This document shows positions 33,203 through 40,665 of a stretch of DNA of 50,163 bases, piece after piece. Each line of letters opens with the position of its first letter. Within the stretch, counting starts at the first letter, position 1. The DNA is from Caryophanales bacterium UBA1744 (lineage in GTDB: Bacteria > Bacillota_I > Bacilli_A > RFN20 > CAG-826), in NCBI GenBank assembly GCA_002314915.1, contig DCHU01000020.1, positions 1 through 50,163 on the forward strand. The letters are read 5' to 3'. The position numbers were made by a program, and so were the translations under genes. Under the pieces are notes generated by a model. It ran no database searches, was not told the origin of the DNA, and saw only the letters and a program-made list of their open reading frames with translations.

Positions 33203-33819
33203 ATTCTTTTTGAAAGTCTTTCTTGGTGAGTTCCTCTACCTCGTTGCATACCGCTTGGATGGCGCACGAATGGCAATCCATCTTCACTTTGTTCACAAGA
33301 TGATCTAATGACTTGGTGATGTTCTCACCTTTGGTCAACGCCTTCTGAAGTTCCTGATAATTGAACTCAGGGTCGGTGATGTAGATTAGTTTGACCGCTT
33401 TGACGGCAGGGTGCTTCTTGTATGAGTTGATATAGAGGTTTCCTAGTTTCTCAAAGCCCACCCCTTCTTTTATGGATGCTTTTGATACCGCTAGTGTTTC
33501 CTTGGAATTCATACTAGAGATTCTAACCATCATTCCTTTAGGGCTTACGTGATATCGGGTGTAGTCAATCTTTCTTATGGATTGGAATAAGGCATTGCCT
33601 TACCCCATCTTAGAATCATCAACTAATACGATAGCGACTTTTGCGTAGTTAGAATCCTTCTCAATCTCCCTTAAATCCTTGCCAATTACGACGATTTCAT
33701 CCTGTTTAAGGGCATTTTCGTCACTTGTGAGGCATTGGTTATTTGGTTCTGTTTGCGAGCTCGCAAGCCTTCATTCCGCGGATGACATATTCGGTCATCT
33801 CAATTAATAGCTTAATCAT
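33201..33819 (-). pseudogene. Acetyl-CoA synthase (AcsB/CdhC) middle-domain-like gene, disrupted
   Basis: A perfect AGGAGG precedes ATG at 33819, but the frame ends after 26 codons (TAA at 33741-33739). The protein resumes in another frame (NALKQDEIVVIGKDLREIE, then AIVLVDDSKMG), meets an in-frame TAA at 33602-33600, and continues as GNALFQSIRKIDYTRYHVS to a 110-codon open end. Joined, it matches the order seen in acetyl-CoA synthase: EVIGPDID, GRKM, the RIHDFINY-like segment, RVSK, VQVTIFTD and the Cys pair, here CHSCAIQAVC. So there is one frameshift and one nonsense codon. Sequencing error could explain one but hardly both. No other Wood-Ljungdahl genes are nearby. Confidence 0.65.
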
Positions 33820-33927
33820 TTTCTGACCTCCTGCTCTATTAAAGAGCCCATTACTATAGTTCCGTTTTGAGAAAATGGTTAAGAAAATGCATTTATTTTT
33901 TGTTGAAAGCATTTACAATAGTTTCAG

Positions 33928-34863
33928 ATGGAAAAGCAAATCCTAGGTTTACAAGTTTCCCCTATCGCTTTAGGCTGCGATTCAAAGCCTTTTAAGCACG
34001 GCCTAGATTGTACGGTTCTTTTGGATGAGATGTTCAAACTCGGCATCAATCTTTTCGATACAGCAAGAGGTTATGAGCATTCTGAAGAAGTGTTGGGCAG
34101 ATGGATTAAGCTAAGAAACAACAGAGACAAGGTGTTTGTTTATACAAAAGGTTGCCTGCCACTACCATTCTCTCGCATGAATCCTAAGGCATTGAGACAC
34201 GATATCGAAAAGTCTCTTAAGGCTTTGGATACATACATAGACTGCTACTTATTCCACAGGGACGACAAGAACTGTGACTTGAAGGAAATGCTCAGTATCG
34301 TGAATGAGTATGTCGCCGCAGGAAAAATCAAATCTTATGGAGTCTCAAACTGGACTAGAGACAGAGTGCGACTCGCCAATGAGATTTGCAAAGAGAACGG
34401 CTGGGCTCCAATCGCGATGGTTTCAAACAACATGACCGCGATCAAATGGGTTAAAGACCCTTGGGGCGGAGGCGATGGATGCGTGTCCATCTCTAGAGAC
34501 GAAAGAGAAATAGCATATTACCAAAGACATCAAACGCCATTTATGGCGTATTCACCTCTTGCAAGAGGATTCTTAACAGGGAAGGTCAGATCGGATTATT
34601 CCTCTACCTGGAATGAAATCGATTCAGCATCAAAGAGGGCATACTTCTCTAAAGAAAACCTAAAGGTGCTCAGCAAAATCGAGTCGGTAGCAAGAAAAAA
34701 CAACTCAACTGTTGCGGACATATCGTTGAGATACCTGGTATCAAAAGGAATAAACATGTTCCCTGTCATCGGAACGATATCTCCCGAAAGAATGAAGTCA
34801 AATCTCGAGGCCATTAAAAAACCGTTGAGTGAGGCTGATGTCAAATTGATTGAAAGTGATTAA
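33928..34863 (+). CDS. Aldo/keto reductase
   Basis: 311 aa TIM-barrel oxidoreductase using NAD(P)H. The catalytic tetrad is visible: D44 (FDTARGY), Y49, K74 (YTKG) and H110 (LFHRDD). The C-terminal cofactor loop contains VIGTISPERMKSNLEA. The ATG lies 8 nt after TACAAT with no ribosome site, which suggests a leaderless mRNA. Single gene with its own terminator. The closest functional group appears to be the YdhF/Tas-like aldo/keto reductases. Substrate unknown. Confidence 0.9.
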   Translation: MEKQILGLQVSPIALGCDSKPFKHGLDCTVLLDEMFKLGINLFDTARGYEHSEEVLGRWIKLRNNRDKVFVYTKGCLPLPFSRMNPKALRHDIEKSLKALDTYIDCYLFHRDDKNCDLKEMLSIVNEYVAAGKIKSYGVSNWTRDRVRLANEICKENGWAPIAMVSNNMTAIKWVKDPWGGGDGCVSISRDEREIAYYQRHQTPFMAYSPLARGFLTGKVRSDYSSTWNEIDSASKRAYFSKENLKVLSKIESVARKNNSTVADISLRYLVSKGINMFPVIGTISPERMKSNLEAIKKPLSEADVKLIESD

Positions 34864-34887
34864 TCCCGCTGAGCGTTCAGAGGGATT
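34862..34887 (+). terminator. Terminator of the aldo/keto reductase gene
   Basis: AATCCC (34862-34867) and GGGATT (34882-34887), with inner CTGA/TCAG pairing, followed by TTTCTTTTG. The stem includes part of the stop codon. Confidence 0.85.
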
Positions 34888-34917
34888 TTTCTTTTGTTTT
34901 GAGTTATCATATTGAGC

Positions 34918-35676
34918 ATGAAAATCATCATCTCACCAACAAAGCAAATGAAGATGGATCTAGGAAAAGAATACAAGTCACTTCCTGTGTTTTTAGAACA
35001 GTCGAAAACCATTCATGAAACGATGAAAAACATGTCGTTTGATGAGTTGAAAACCCTATATAAAGCAAGCGATAAAATCGTTAAAGAAGGTATGTCTTTT
35101 ATCGAGGAAATGTCATTTGAAAACAGACTAACTCCAGCCTTGTTTATGTATGATGGAATACAGTTTACATACATGTCACCATATAAGATGAATGAGCAAA
35201 ATATCGCGTATTTGGGGAGATATTTGAGGATTTTGAGCGGTTTTTACGGGATTTTGAGACCTTTAGACGGTATTTCGAAGTATAGATTAGAAATGGCGCA
35301 TAAGCTCAATATCAATGAAACCAAGAGCCTTTATTGCTTCTGGGGAGAGATGGTTTACGATGAGCTTTTTAAGGATGAGGATACCGTCTTGAATCTATGC
35401 TCAGAAGAGTATGGTTCACTCATAAGGCAAAACCTCAAAAAAGAGCATAGATTCATCGATGTGAAATTCTATGATTTGGACAAAGGTAAACTCGTCGAGA
35501 AAGGCGTTTATTGCAAGATGGCTAGAGGGTCTCTGGTAAGGTATATGGCCTTGCACGAGATAAGCGATGTCCAAGGAATCAAAAATTGGGATGAGATGGG
35601 CTTTAAATACGATGAGGAATCATCCACCCCTACAAACTATGTATTTATAAGGAGAGACAATCATGTTGAGTATTAA
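34918..35676 (+). CDS. yaaA: YaaA-family peroxide-stress protein
   Basis: 252 aa. The start MKIIISPTKQM and the signatures LSGFYGILRPLDGI and KYRLEMAHKL are characteristic of YaaA (DUF328). In E. coli YaaA lowers intracellular free iron damage during H2O2 stress. The ATG at 34918 lies 7 nt after TATCAT and has no ribosome site. The gene overlaps the peroxiredoxin by 14 bp, which supports an oxidative-stress operon, fitting an anaerobe exposed to oxygen. Confidence 0.92.
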   Translation: MKIIISPTKQMKMDLGKEYKSLPVFLEQSKTIHETMKNMSFDELKTLYKASDKIVKEGMSFIEEMSFENRLTPALFMYDGIQFTYMSPYKMNEQNIAYLGRYLRILSGFYGILRPLDGISKYRLEMAHKLNINETKSLYCFWGEMVYDELFKDEDTVLNLCSEEYGSLIRQNLKKEHRFIDVKFYDLDKGKLVEKGVYCKMARGSLVRYMALHEISDVQGIKNWDEMGFKYDEESSTPTNYVFIRRDNHVEY

Positions 35677-36124
35677 TACTGTTGCACCAGATTTCACGCT
35701 TCCAGATAAGGATGGGGTCAACCATTCATTAAGCGAATTTAGAGGAAAGAAAGTCGTCCTCTACTTCTATCCAAAAGACAATACGGGCGGATGCACAACG
35801 CAAGGACTCCAGTTCAAGGAATTGAATGACGAGTTCAAGAGCCTGAACGCAATCATAATCGGAATATCGAAAGACAGTCCTTCAAGCCACGCTAAATTCA
35901 TCGAGAAATACGACTTCCCTTTTATCCTTTTGTCAGACGTTAATAAAGATGAAATTAACACTTACGGCGTATGGCAGGAGAAAGTGATGTACGGAAAGAA
36001 AACATTCGGCGTTGTTAGAACCACCTATGTCATCGATGAGAATGGAGTTATTATCTCCGCAGAAACCAAGGTAAAAGCCTCTGAAAACGCCGTTTGCACC
36101 TTGAATTTCCTCAAAAACAACTAA
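35663..36124 (+). CDS. bcp: Thioredoxin-dependent peroxiredoxin (Bcp/PrxQ type)
   Basis: 153 aa. The active site PxxxTxxC is PKDNTGGC (P37, T41, peroxidatic C44). The usual Pro before Gly-Cys is Gly. The Bcp second cysteine five residues on is replaced by Gly or Leu, so it may be a 1-Cys or atypical enzyme. It reduces H2O2 and organic peroxides. AAGGAG lies before the ATG, inside yaaA. Co-transcribed with yaaA. Confidence 0.93.
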   Translation: MLSINTVAPDFTLPDKDGVNHSLSEFRGKKVVLYFYPKDNTGGCTTQGLQFKELNDEFKSLNAIIIGISKDSPSSHAKFIEKYDFPFILLSDVNKDEINTYGVWQEKVMYGKKTFGVVRTTYVIDENGVIISAETKVKASENAVCTLNFLKNN

Positions 36125-36128
36125 GATA

Positions 36129-36145
36129 AAACCCATTTTGGGTTT
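36129..36145 (+). terminator. Terminator of yaaA-bcp
   Basis: AAACCC (36129-36134) and GGGTTT (36140-36145) with a 5-nt loop, followed by TTCTTTTA. Confidence 0.85.
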
Positions 36146-36195
36146 TTCTTTTATTTAAATGCGCGTATATGTGCGCTACAATATTTTCAACACAT

Positions 36196-37239
36196 ATGAA
36201 AAACGTAACGAAAACACTTTTAGCTTTATCATTGCCAGTCATGGCATTCGCCGCACTTCGCGGCATCAACAAGACCGTCGCTTGGTTTGTTCCATCCTAT
36301 TTGATCGTCTTTGACGGATTAAAGGGAGAAGGCGATATCCTCGAGAATGAAGTCAATTCAAATCTCATTCTCGAAGACGGAGATATTTTGAATGCGAGCG
36401 AGAACACCTCAATCGTCGTATCAGAAGAGGCTCTAACGGGTTCTAGGTATTACAACATAAACTTCAAAGCCAAAGGTAACGCTACACTTTCATATAAGGG
36501 TTCAGCAATTACAACAGTCACCACTGAAGACTGGAGTGAATACACCTATCGCTTCTTCGTTTCTGCAACCGATGAAGACGCGATTGTCGATGTCGTAATC
36601 GAAGAAGGCAATTCTGTATTGCTTGATGACGTTAACGTCATTCTTGCCTCCAAGATTTTGACTGCAGGCGCAACAATCGGAGAACTTCCTGAACTTCCAG
36701 CAAAAGAAGGCTATACAGGCATCGCATGGACAATCGACGGCGTTGAGTTAACGCCTGAATCAACATACACATATGGCGCATCAAGACTTGCTTATGCCAA
36801 GTATGAAATTAACACATACACAGTTACGTTCGAAGGCGTTGAATTAGATCCAGTTGTCGTTAACTATGGCGAGACAATCGAACAGCCTGAAGAACCAGTT
36901 AAAGATGGATATAACTTTGTTGGGTGGTATAACGGTGAATCAGCATTTGATTTCAATGCTCCAATAACGGAAGACGTGACAATCACTGCCGTGTTTGAGG
37001 AAATCCCGGTTGAGCCAGAGGAAGAAGAACACTGCTGCTGTCCGCATAAACACCATCACGACCATCATCACCACCACAATCCAGCCTTCTGCGATGAGAA
37101 CAAGAAATCCGATAACGGTAAACACAAAGGTCAGGATAATGGCAAGGGGAACAAGAAAGACGACAAAACCAATAACGGTAAAGACAACAAGTCAAACAAC
37201 GGTAAAGGAAACGTCAATAAGGGTCCAAAAGGAAGATAA
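36196..37239 (+). CDS. Secreted protein with Flg_new repeat and His/Cys-rich tail
   Basis: 347 aa. A signal peptide covers about residues 1-20 (ALSLPVMAFAA). A beta-rich region with a carbohydrate-binding look (SRYYNINFKAKGNATLSYKG) covers about 55-155. An Flg_new/InlB-type repeat covers about 212-275 (GYNFVGWYNG...). The tail begins with an acidic run, then EEEHCCCPHKHHHDHHHHHN near residues 281-300, and ends in about 45 residues rich in Lys, Gly and Asn. The His/Cys cluster should bind metal ions outside the cell; the Lys-rich end may bind the wall. The ATG at 36196 lies 13 nt after TACAAT (-35 TTTAAA, 17-nt spacer) with no ribosome site. Confidence 0.8.
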   Translation: MKNVTKTLLALSLPVMAFAALRGINKTVAWFVPSYLIVFDGLKGEGDILENEVNSNLILEDGDILNASENTSIVVSEEALTGSRYYNINFKAKGNATLSYKGSAITTVTTEDWSEYTYRFFVSATDEDAIVDVVIEEGNSVLLDDVNVILASKILTAGATIGELPELPAKEGYTGIAWTIDGVELTPESTYTYGASRLAYAKYEINTYTVTFEGVELDPVVVNYGETIEQPEEPVKDGYNFVGWYNGESAFDFNAPITEDVTITAVFEEIPVEPEEEEHCCCPHKHHHDHHHHHNPAFCDENKKSDNGKHKGQDNGKGNKKDDKTNNGKDNKSNNGKGNVNKGPKGR

Positions 37240-37259
37240 AAAGGCCAAATCAGGCCTTT
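37240..37259. terminator. Bidirectional terminator
   Basis: AAAGGCC (37240-37246) and GGCCTTT (37253-37259) with a T run after and A residues before. It serves the secreted protein gene and the convergent tcdA. Confidence 0.88.
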
Positions 37260-37273
37260 TTTCTTGCAAATCC

Positions 37274-38002
37274 CTACTCTCTTGACTCGTGATCGAAGTT
37301 TGTCAGGTCTTTGATAACCTCACTTGCAATAAGCAATCCCGCAACGCTTGGCGCGAATGCCGTAGAGCCAGGAGTAACCTTTTTCCTAGGTTCATTTGGC
37401 TTATCACTTAATGGGACAATAGGCTGTTCTTTTGAGAATACGACTTTGAGATGTTTGACGTTTCTCTTCTTCATCTCTCGTCTCATCACCCTCGCTAGTG
37501 GGCATGTATCCGTCTTATAGATATCGGCGATTTTAAATCCGGTTGGGTCAACTTTATTGCCAGCGCCCATACTTGAGATTACAGGGACTCCCGCTTCATT
37601 GGCTTTCATAACGATTGCTATCTTAGCGGACACTGTATCTACAGCGTCTATGACATAGTCATATTGAGCGAAATCGAATTCACTTTCATTCTCTGGGAGG
37701 AAGAAACACTTACGAACTTCCACCTCTGCATTTGGGTTGATGGAGATGATTCTATCTCTCATGACATCGACTTTGTATTTTCCTATCGTGTCATGGGTTG
37801 CGATTATCTGGCGGTTAATGTTGGAGATGGCAACGGTGTCAAAATCGACGATTACAAAGCGTCCGATGCCCGTTCTTGCTAACGCCTCACAGACGTAGCC
37901 TCCAACGCCTCCAACGCCGAAAACGGCCACTTTTTTGGTTGATAAATCCGCGATAGCGTCTTTGCCGTAAATAAGTTCTGTTCTCGAGAATTGGCTTTCC
38001 AT
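37274..38002 (-). CDS. tcdA: tRNA threonylcarbamoyladenosine dehydratase
   Basis: 242 aa ThiF/HesA (E1-like) fold. It uses ATP to cyclise t6A37 in tRNA to ct6A. The nucleotide motif VAVFGVGGVGGYVCEAL, the segment DFDTVAISNINRQ and the cofactor region SSMGAGNKVDP are those of TcdA/CsdL (B. subtilis YrvM). The start at 38002 gives MESQFSRTELIYGK, which aligns with MLHQFSRNELAIG of YrvM. It lies 7 nt after a TACAAT -10 box with no ribosome site, and the -35 lies in the terminator of the upstream gene. Confidence 0.92.
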   Translation of the reverse strand: MESQFSRTELIYGKDAIADLSTKKVAVFGVGGVGGYVCEALARTGIGRFVIVDFDTVAISNINRQIIATHDTIGKYKVDVMRDRIISINPNAEVEVRKCFFLPENESEFDFAQYDYVIDAVDTVSAKIAIVMKANEAGVPVISSMGAGNKVDPTGFKIADIYKTDTCPLARVMRREMKKRNVKHLKVVFSKEQPIVPLSDKPNEPRKKVTPGSTAFAPSVAGLLIASEVIKDLTNFDHESRE

Positions 38003-38009
38003 AGGAAAT

Positions 38010-38039
38010 ATTGTAATGTCAGGCAATAGAAAAAGGCAA
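38010..38039 (-). promoter_or_regulatory. Near-leaderless tcdA promoter
   Basis: On the minus strand TTGCCT (38039-38034), 18 nt, TACAAT (38015-38010), then 7 nt to the ATG. The start of transcription would coincide with the start codon or lie within a base or two of it. Confidence 0.65.
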
Positions 38040-38055
38040 CCATTTGGGCCGCCTT
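38033..38055 (-). terminator. Terminator of the trigger-factor-like gene
   Basis: AAGGC and GCCTT (38033-38037 and 38051-38055) with inner GGCC/GGTT pairing, followed on the minus strand by TTTC. Its 3' arm contains the -35 of tcdA. Confidence 0.75.
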
Positions 38056-38061
38056 AATTCA

Positions 38062-38997
38062 TTAGTTGTTGTTCTGGAATAAGAATGTTGTGATCTGGTT
38101 CTTGAGCATGTCTTTTCTGACTTCTTCTGCTCTTGATGTTTTAAACTGTTCAAACTGTTCGTCTGTGAGTTTGTAGTATTCCTTGATTGCATTAAGCTCT
38201 GCTTCCAAGACTTCGTCTGAAACCGAGAAACCTTCCTGTTCTGCTACGTGAGCGTAGATTACATCTACTTTGACTGAGAATTCAGCCTCTACTCTAACAC
38301 CATTGTGGAAGTCTTCCTTGTTGATGTGGTTTGCCTCAAGATACTCATCGATTGTCATACCCATGTTCGCGATCTGTCTCGAGTAGAAGACGACCGAATC
38401 TTTGACTCTGGCATCAATATCTTCAGCAGGGATTTCCAACTGCGATTCTTTGATAATCTCGTTGATGAGCTTATCCATGAACTCGCTTCCGAGCTTGTTG
38501 GCTTTTTCTGAATAGACGGTGTCTGCGATTCTTGCTCTGAACTGCTCAACTGAGCCAAGTCCGTTTGCCTGGCAGAATTCTTCTGTTAACTCAGGGATTG
38601 TCTTTTCCTTAACCGCGTTGATGTGGCACTTGAAGACCGCTGGTTTACCTGCGAGGTTTGGAGCGCCGTAGTCTTCTGGGAATGAGACTTTGACGTCGAC
38701 GTCTTCACCAGCTGAATGGCCGATGAGCTGATCTTCGAATCCAGGGATGAACTGACCTGAGCCTAACTCTAAGTCATAGTCTTCTCCCTTACCGCCTTCG
38801 AATGCGACATCATCGATGAATCCTTCGAAATTGATGTTTGCGACATCTCCACCCTGTGCTGCGCTTTCCTTGACGTTGAAGACTGGTCTTTCACGAAGCA
38901 TCGTGTAGACCATTCTGTTGATTTCTTCTTCTGTTGTTGCTGGGACTTCGACCTTACCGATAGAACGTCCTTTGTAATTAGCAATAATATTGCTCAT
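38062..38997 (-). CDS. Trigger-factor-like PPIase/chaperone lacking the ribosome-binding domain
   Basis: 311 aa, against about 430 for a full trigger factor. The FKBP-type PPIase domain covers about 45-130 (GSGQFIPGFEDQLIG at 79-93, FPEDYG, LAGKPAVFKCHINAV). The C-terminal chaperone arms follow (about 140-311, with IPAEDIDARV). The N-terminal ribosome-docking domain with its GFRxGKxP signature is absent; only about 40 residues precede the PPIase. AGGAGA lies before the ATG, so the start is firm. It may act off the ribosome, or a separate full-length factor may exist elsewhere. Confidence 0.85.
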   Translation of the reverse strand: MSNIIANYKGRSIGKVEVPATTEEEINRMVYTMLRERPVFNVKESAAQGGDVANINFEGFIDDVAFEGGKGEDYDLELGSGQFIPGFEDQLIGHSAGEDVDVKVSFPEDYGAPNLAGKPAVFKCHINAVKEKTIPELTEEFCQANGLGSVEQFRARIADTVYSEKANKLGSEFMDKLINEIIKESQLEIPAEDIDARVKDSVVFYSRQIANMGMTIDEYLEANHINKEDFHNGVRVEAEFSVKVDVIYAHVAEQEGFSVSDEVLEAELNAIKEYYKLTDEQFEQFKTSRAEEVRKDMLKNQITTFLFQNNN

Positions 38998-39056
38998 GTT
39001 GTTCTCCTAATTGAATTAGCCATGTAATTATATCGGAAATGAGCAAAATAAAAAGG

Positions 39057-39072
39057 GAGCCTTGATTGGCTC
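39057..39072 (-). terminator. Terminator of the GPH transporter gene
   Basis: GAGCC (39057-39061) and GGCTC (39068-39072); on the minus strand the stem is followed by CCTTTTTATTTT. Confidence 0.75.
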
Positions 39073-39078
39073 GCCTCA

Positions 39079-40569
39079 TTATTCAGAGATAACTATCTCA
39101 TTATCCTCGTATTTCTTGGCTAAAAGGGCTTCTTTTTTAACCTGATTATCAGCGACGGTTTTCTTGCTTAATGGGTAAACGAGCAAGAGCACCACTGCCA
39201 TTATGCCGAACATTGCAGCCGGAATGATTGTTGCTAAGCGATACATCTTAACGAGGTTCTCATCACTCTGAACCGCGCCTGGATTTCCATCGTAGTTCAT
39301 CAAAAGGAGAGCGCCATTGACTGCGATTGCGGATATAACCTGTCCCATTTTTCTGAAGAAGTTGAAGAATGAGTACGAGGTTCCATCGTCTCTGCTGCCG
39401 GTCCTGATTTCGATATCATCGATTGCGTCGGTTGCCATACTCCATAACTGCATGACGAAGAGGGTTAAGCCACATCCAGAGACGAAACATAATCCAAGGA
39501 ATATCCACTTGAGGATTCCAACATCGATCCCTTCAAGGAAGAACATGATAAGGTTGGCAGCTGAAGCGATTATCAGACCGATTGAGCAGATTTCCTTCTT
39601 TCCGAACTTACGAACAAGTTTTGGAATGAAGAACATGAATATGATCATTGGAGAATACGTACACACCATTGAAAGCATATTGAGGGAGTTGTCACCGAAA
39701 TAGTCATTGAACAAGTATGTGTAATAGGACTGGGTGAACATCTGTCCTGCGAGGAGAAGCATTGCGCATATTGCAAGGGATATGAACGCTTTGTTTTTGA
39801 AGATGTTTCTTATGGCTTTCTTGGTCGAACCTTTTTCTTTTTCAACAGGCTGATACACCACTCTTTCCTTATTAAGGAAATATGTTGCAAGCAACATGAG
39901 AGCGGATACCGCAGCCATGATAACTACGCCAATGATAACCATCTTATAGTTCATGTCTTTTACCGTTGTGCCGTTTGGGTATTTAATCGGATTGCCATAA
40001 TTATCTAAGGCAGTCGTGTAAGCGAATGATGTGATCAACAATACAGGGATGGAGCCAACTGCCGCGCCAATTGAACGGAACGTCGATAGTTTGCTTCTTT
40101 CTTTGTCGTCGGTCGTGACCACCGATGCAAGTGAGCCGTATGGAATCTGAAGTACGGTGTAAGCCATGCCGAAGATAATGTATGTTGCTGTTGCGTATAT
40201 ATATTTGCCGGCATATGAGATTCCTGGAATATCAACGAACATCAAAATAGCGGATATTGCCAAAGGCAATGATATATATAAGAACCACCTCTTATACTTA
40301 CCTGACTTATTAGGCTTCATCTTGTCGCAAATACGGCCCATGATTGGGTCGTTGATGGCATCCCATAATCTAGCGACGATGAACATGACCATGATGAACA
40401 TCGGGTTGATGAGGAATATGTCCGTGTAGAACTTCTGCAATAAGTTGGTGACAAGTGAGAAGACCATGCATCCTGCAGCGTCTCCTAAAGCGTAACCAAT
40501 ATAATCTTTGGCCTTAAGGCCACTGGTGCGAGAGATATATGATTCTCGCGACGAAATGTTCTCTTCCAT
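39079..40569 (-). CDS. GPH-family glycoside/pentoside/hexuronide:cation symporter
   Basis: 496 aa with 12 spans. Motifs of the MelB/XynB group are visible: DAINDPIMGRICDKMKPNKSGKYKRW (the substrate- and cation-site region, Asp pair near residues 73-77), QIPYGSLASVVTTDDKERS and FFNFFRKMGQ. AAAGGACG precedes the ATG at 40569. Divergent from a carboxylesterase and a GH31 glycosidase, so it probably imports the oligosaccharides or glycosides they process, such as isoprimeverose or xylosides. Specific sugar is inference. Confidence 0.9.
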   Translation of the reverse strand: MEENISSRESYISRTSGLKAKDYIGYALGDAAGCMVFSLVTNLLQKFYTDIFLINPMFIMVMFIVARLWDAINDPIMGRICDKMKPNKSGKYKRWFLYISLPLAISAILMFVDIPGISYAGKYIYATATYIIFGMAYTVLQIPYGSLASVVTTDDKERSKLSTFRSIGAAVGSIPVLLITSFAYTTALDNYGNPIKYPNGTTVKDMNYKMVIIGVVIMAAVSALMLLATYFLNKERVVYQPVEKEKGSTKKAIRNIFKNKAFISLAICAMLLLAGQMFTQSYYTYLFNDYFGDNSLNMLSMVCTYSPMIIFMFFIPKLVRKFGKKEICSIGLIIASAANLIMFFLEGIDVGILKWIFLGLCFVSGCGLTLFVMQLWSMATDAIDDIEIRTGSRDDGTSYSFFNFFRKMGQVISAIAVNGALLLMNYDGNPGAVQSDENLVKMYRLATIIPAAMFGIMAVVLLLVYPLSKKTVADNQVKKEALLAKKYEDNEIVISE

Positions 40570-40602
40570 AAAAAATCGTCCTTTTATGTTGAATTTGTTG
40601 GT

Positions 40603-40617
40603 TTGATTATCTATCAA
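40603..40617. promoter_or_regulatory. Palindrome in the GPH/esterase divergent promoter region
   Basis: TTGAT, TATCT, ATCAA forms a perfect 15-bp palindrome between the divergent starts. TATAAT at 40635-40640 serves the plus-strand esterase. A sugar-responsive regulator could act on both directions, but no regulator gene is adjacent. Confidence 0.4.
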
Positions 40618-40665
40618 TGTCAATCGTTACGCAATATAATGTTCCTAACTTAAGGATTGTTAAAT

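Noticed and set aside
36995..37285. Thr/Arg-rich ORF of about 96 codons overlapping the secreted protein
   Set aside because: It is an alternate frame of the repetitive His/Lys/Asn-rich tail, which keeps other frames open. The main frame has a signal peptide and repeat domain.
40166..40429. Hydrophobic plus-strand ORF within the GPH transporter
   Set aside because: Hydrophobic membrane-protein genes often leave the antisense strand open. There is no ribosome site or independent context.
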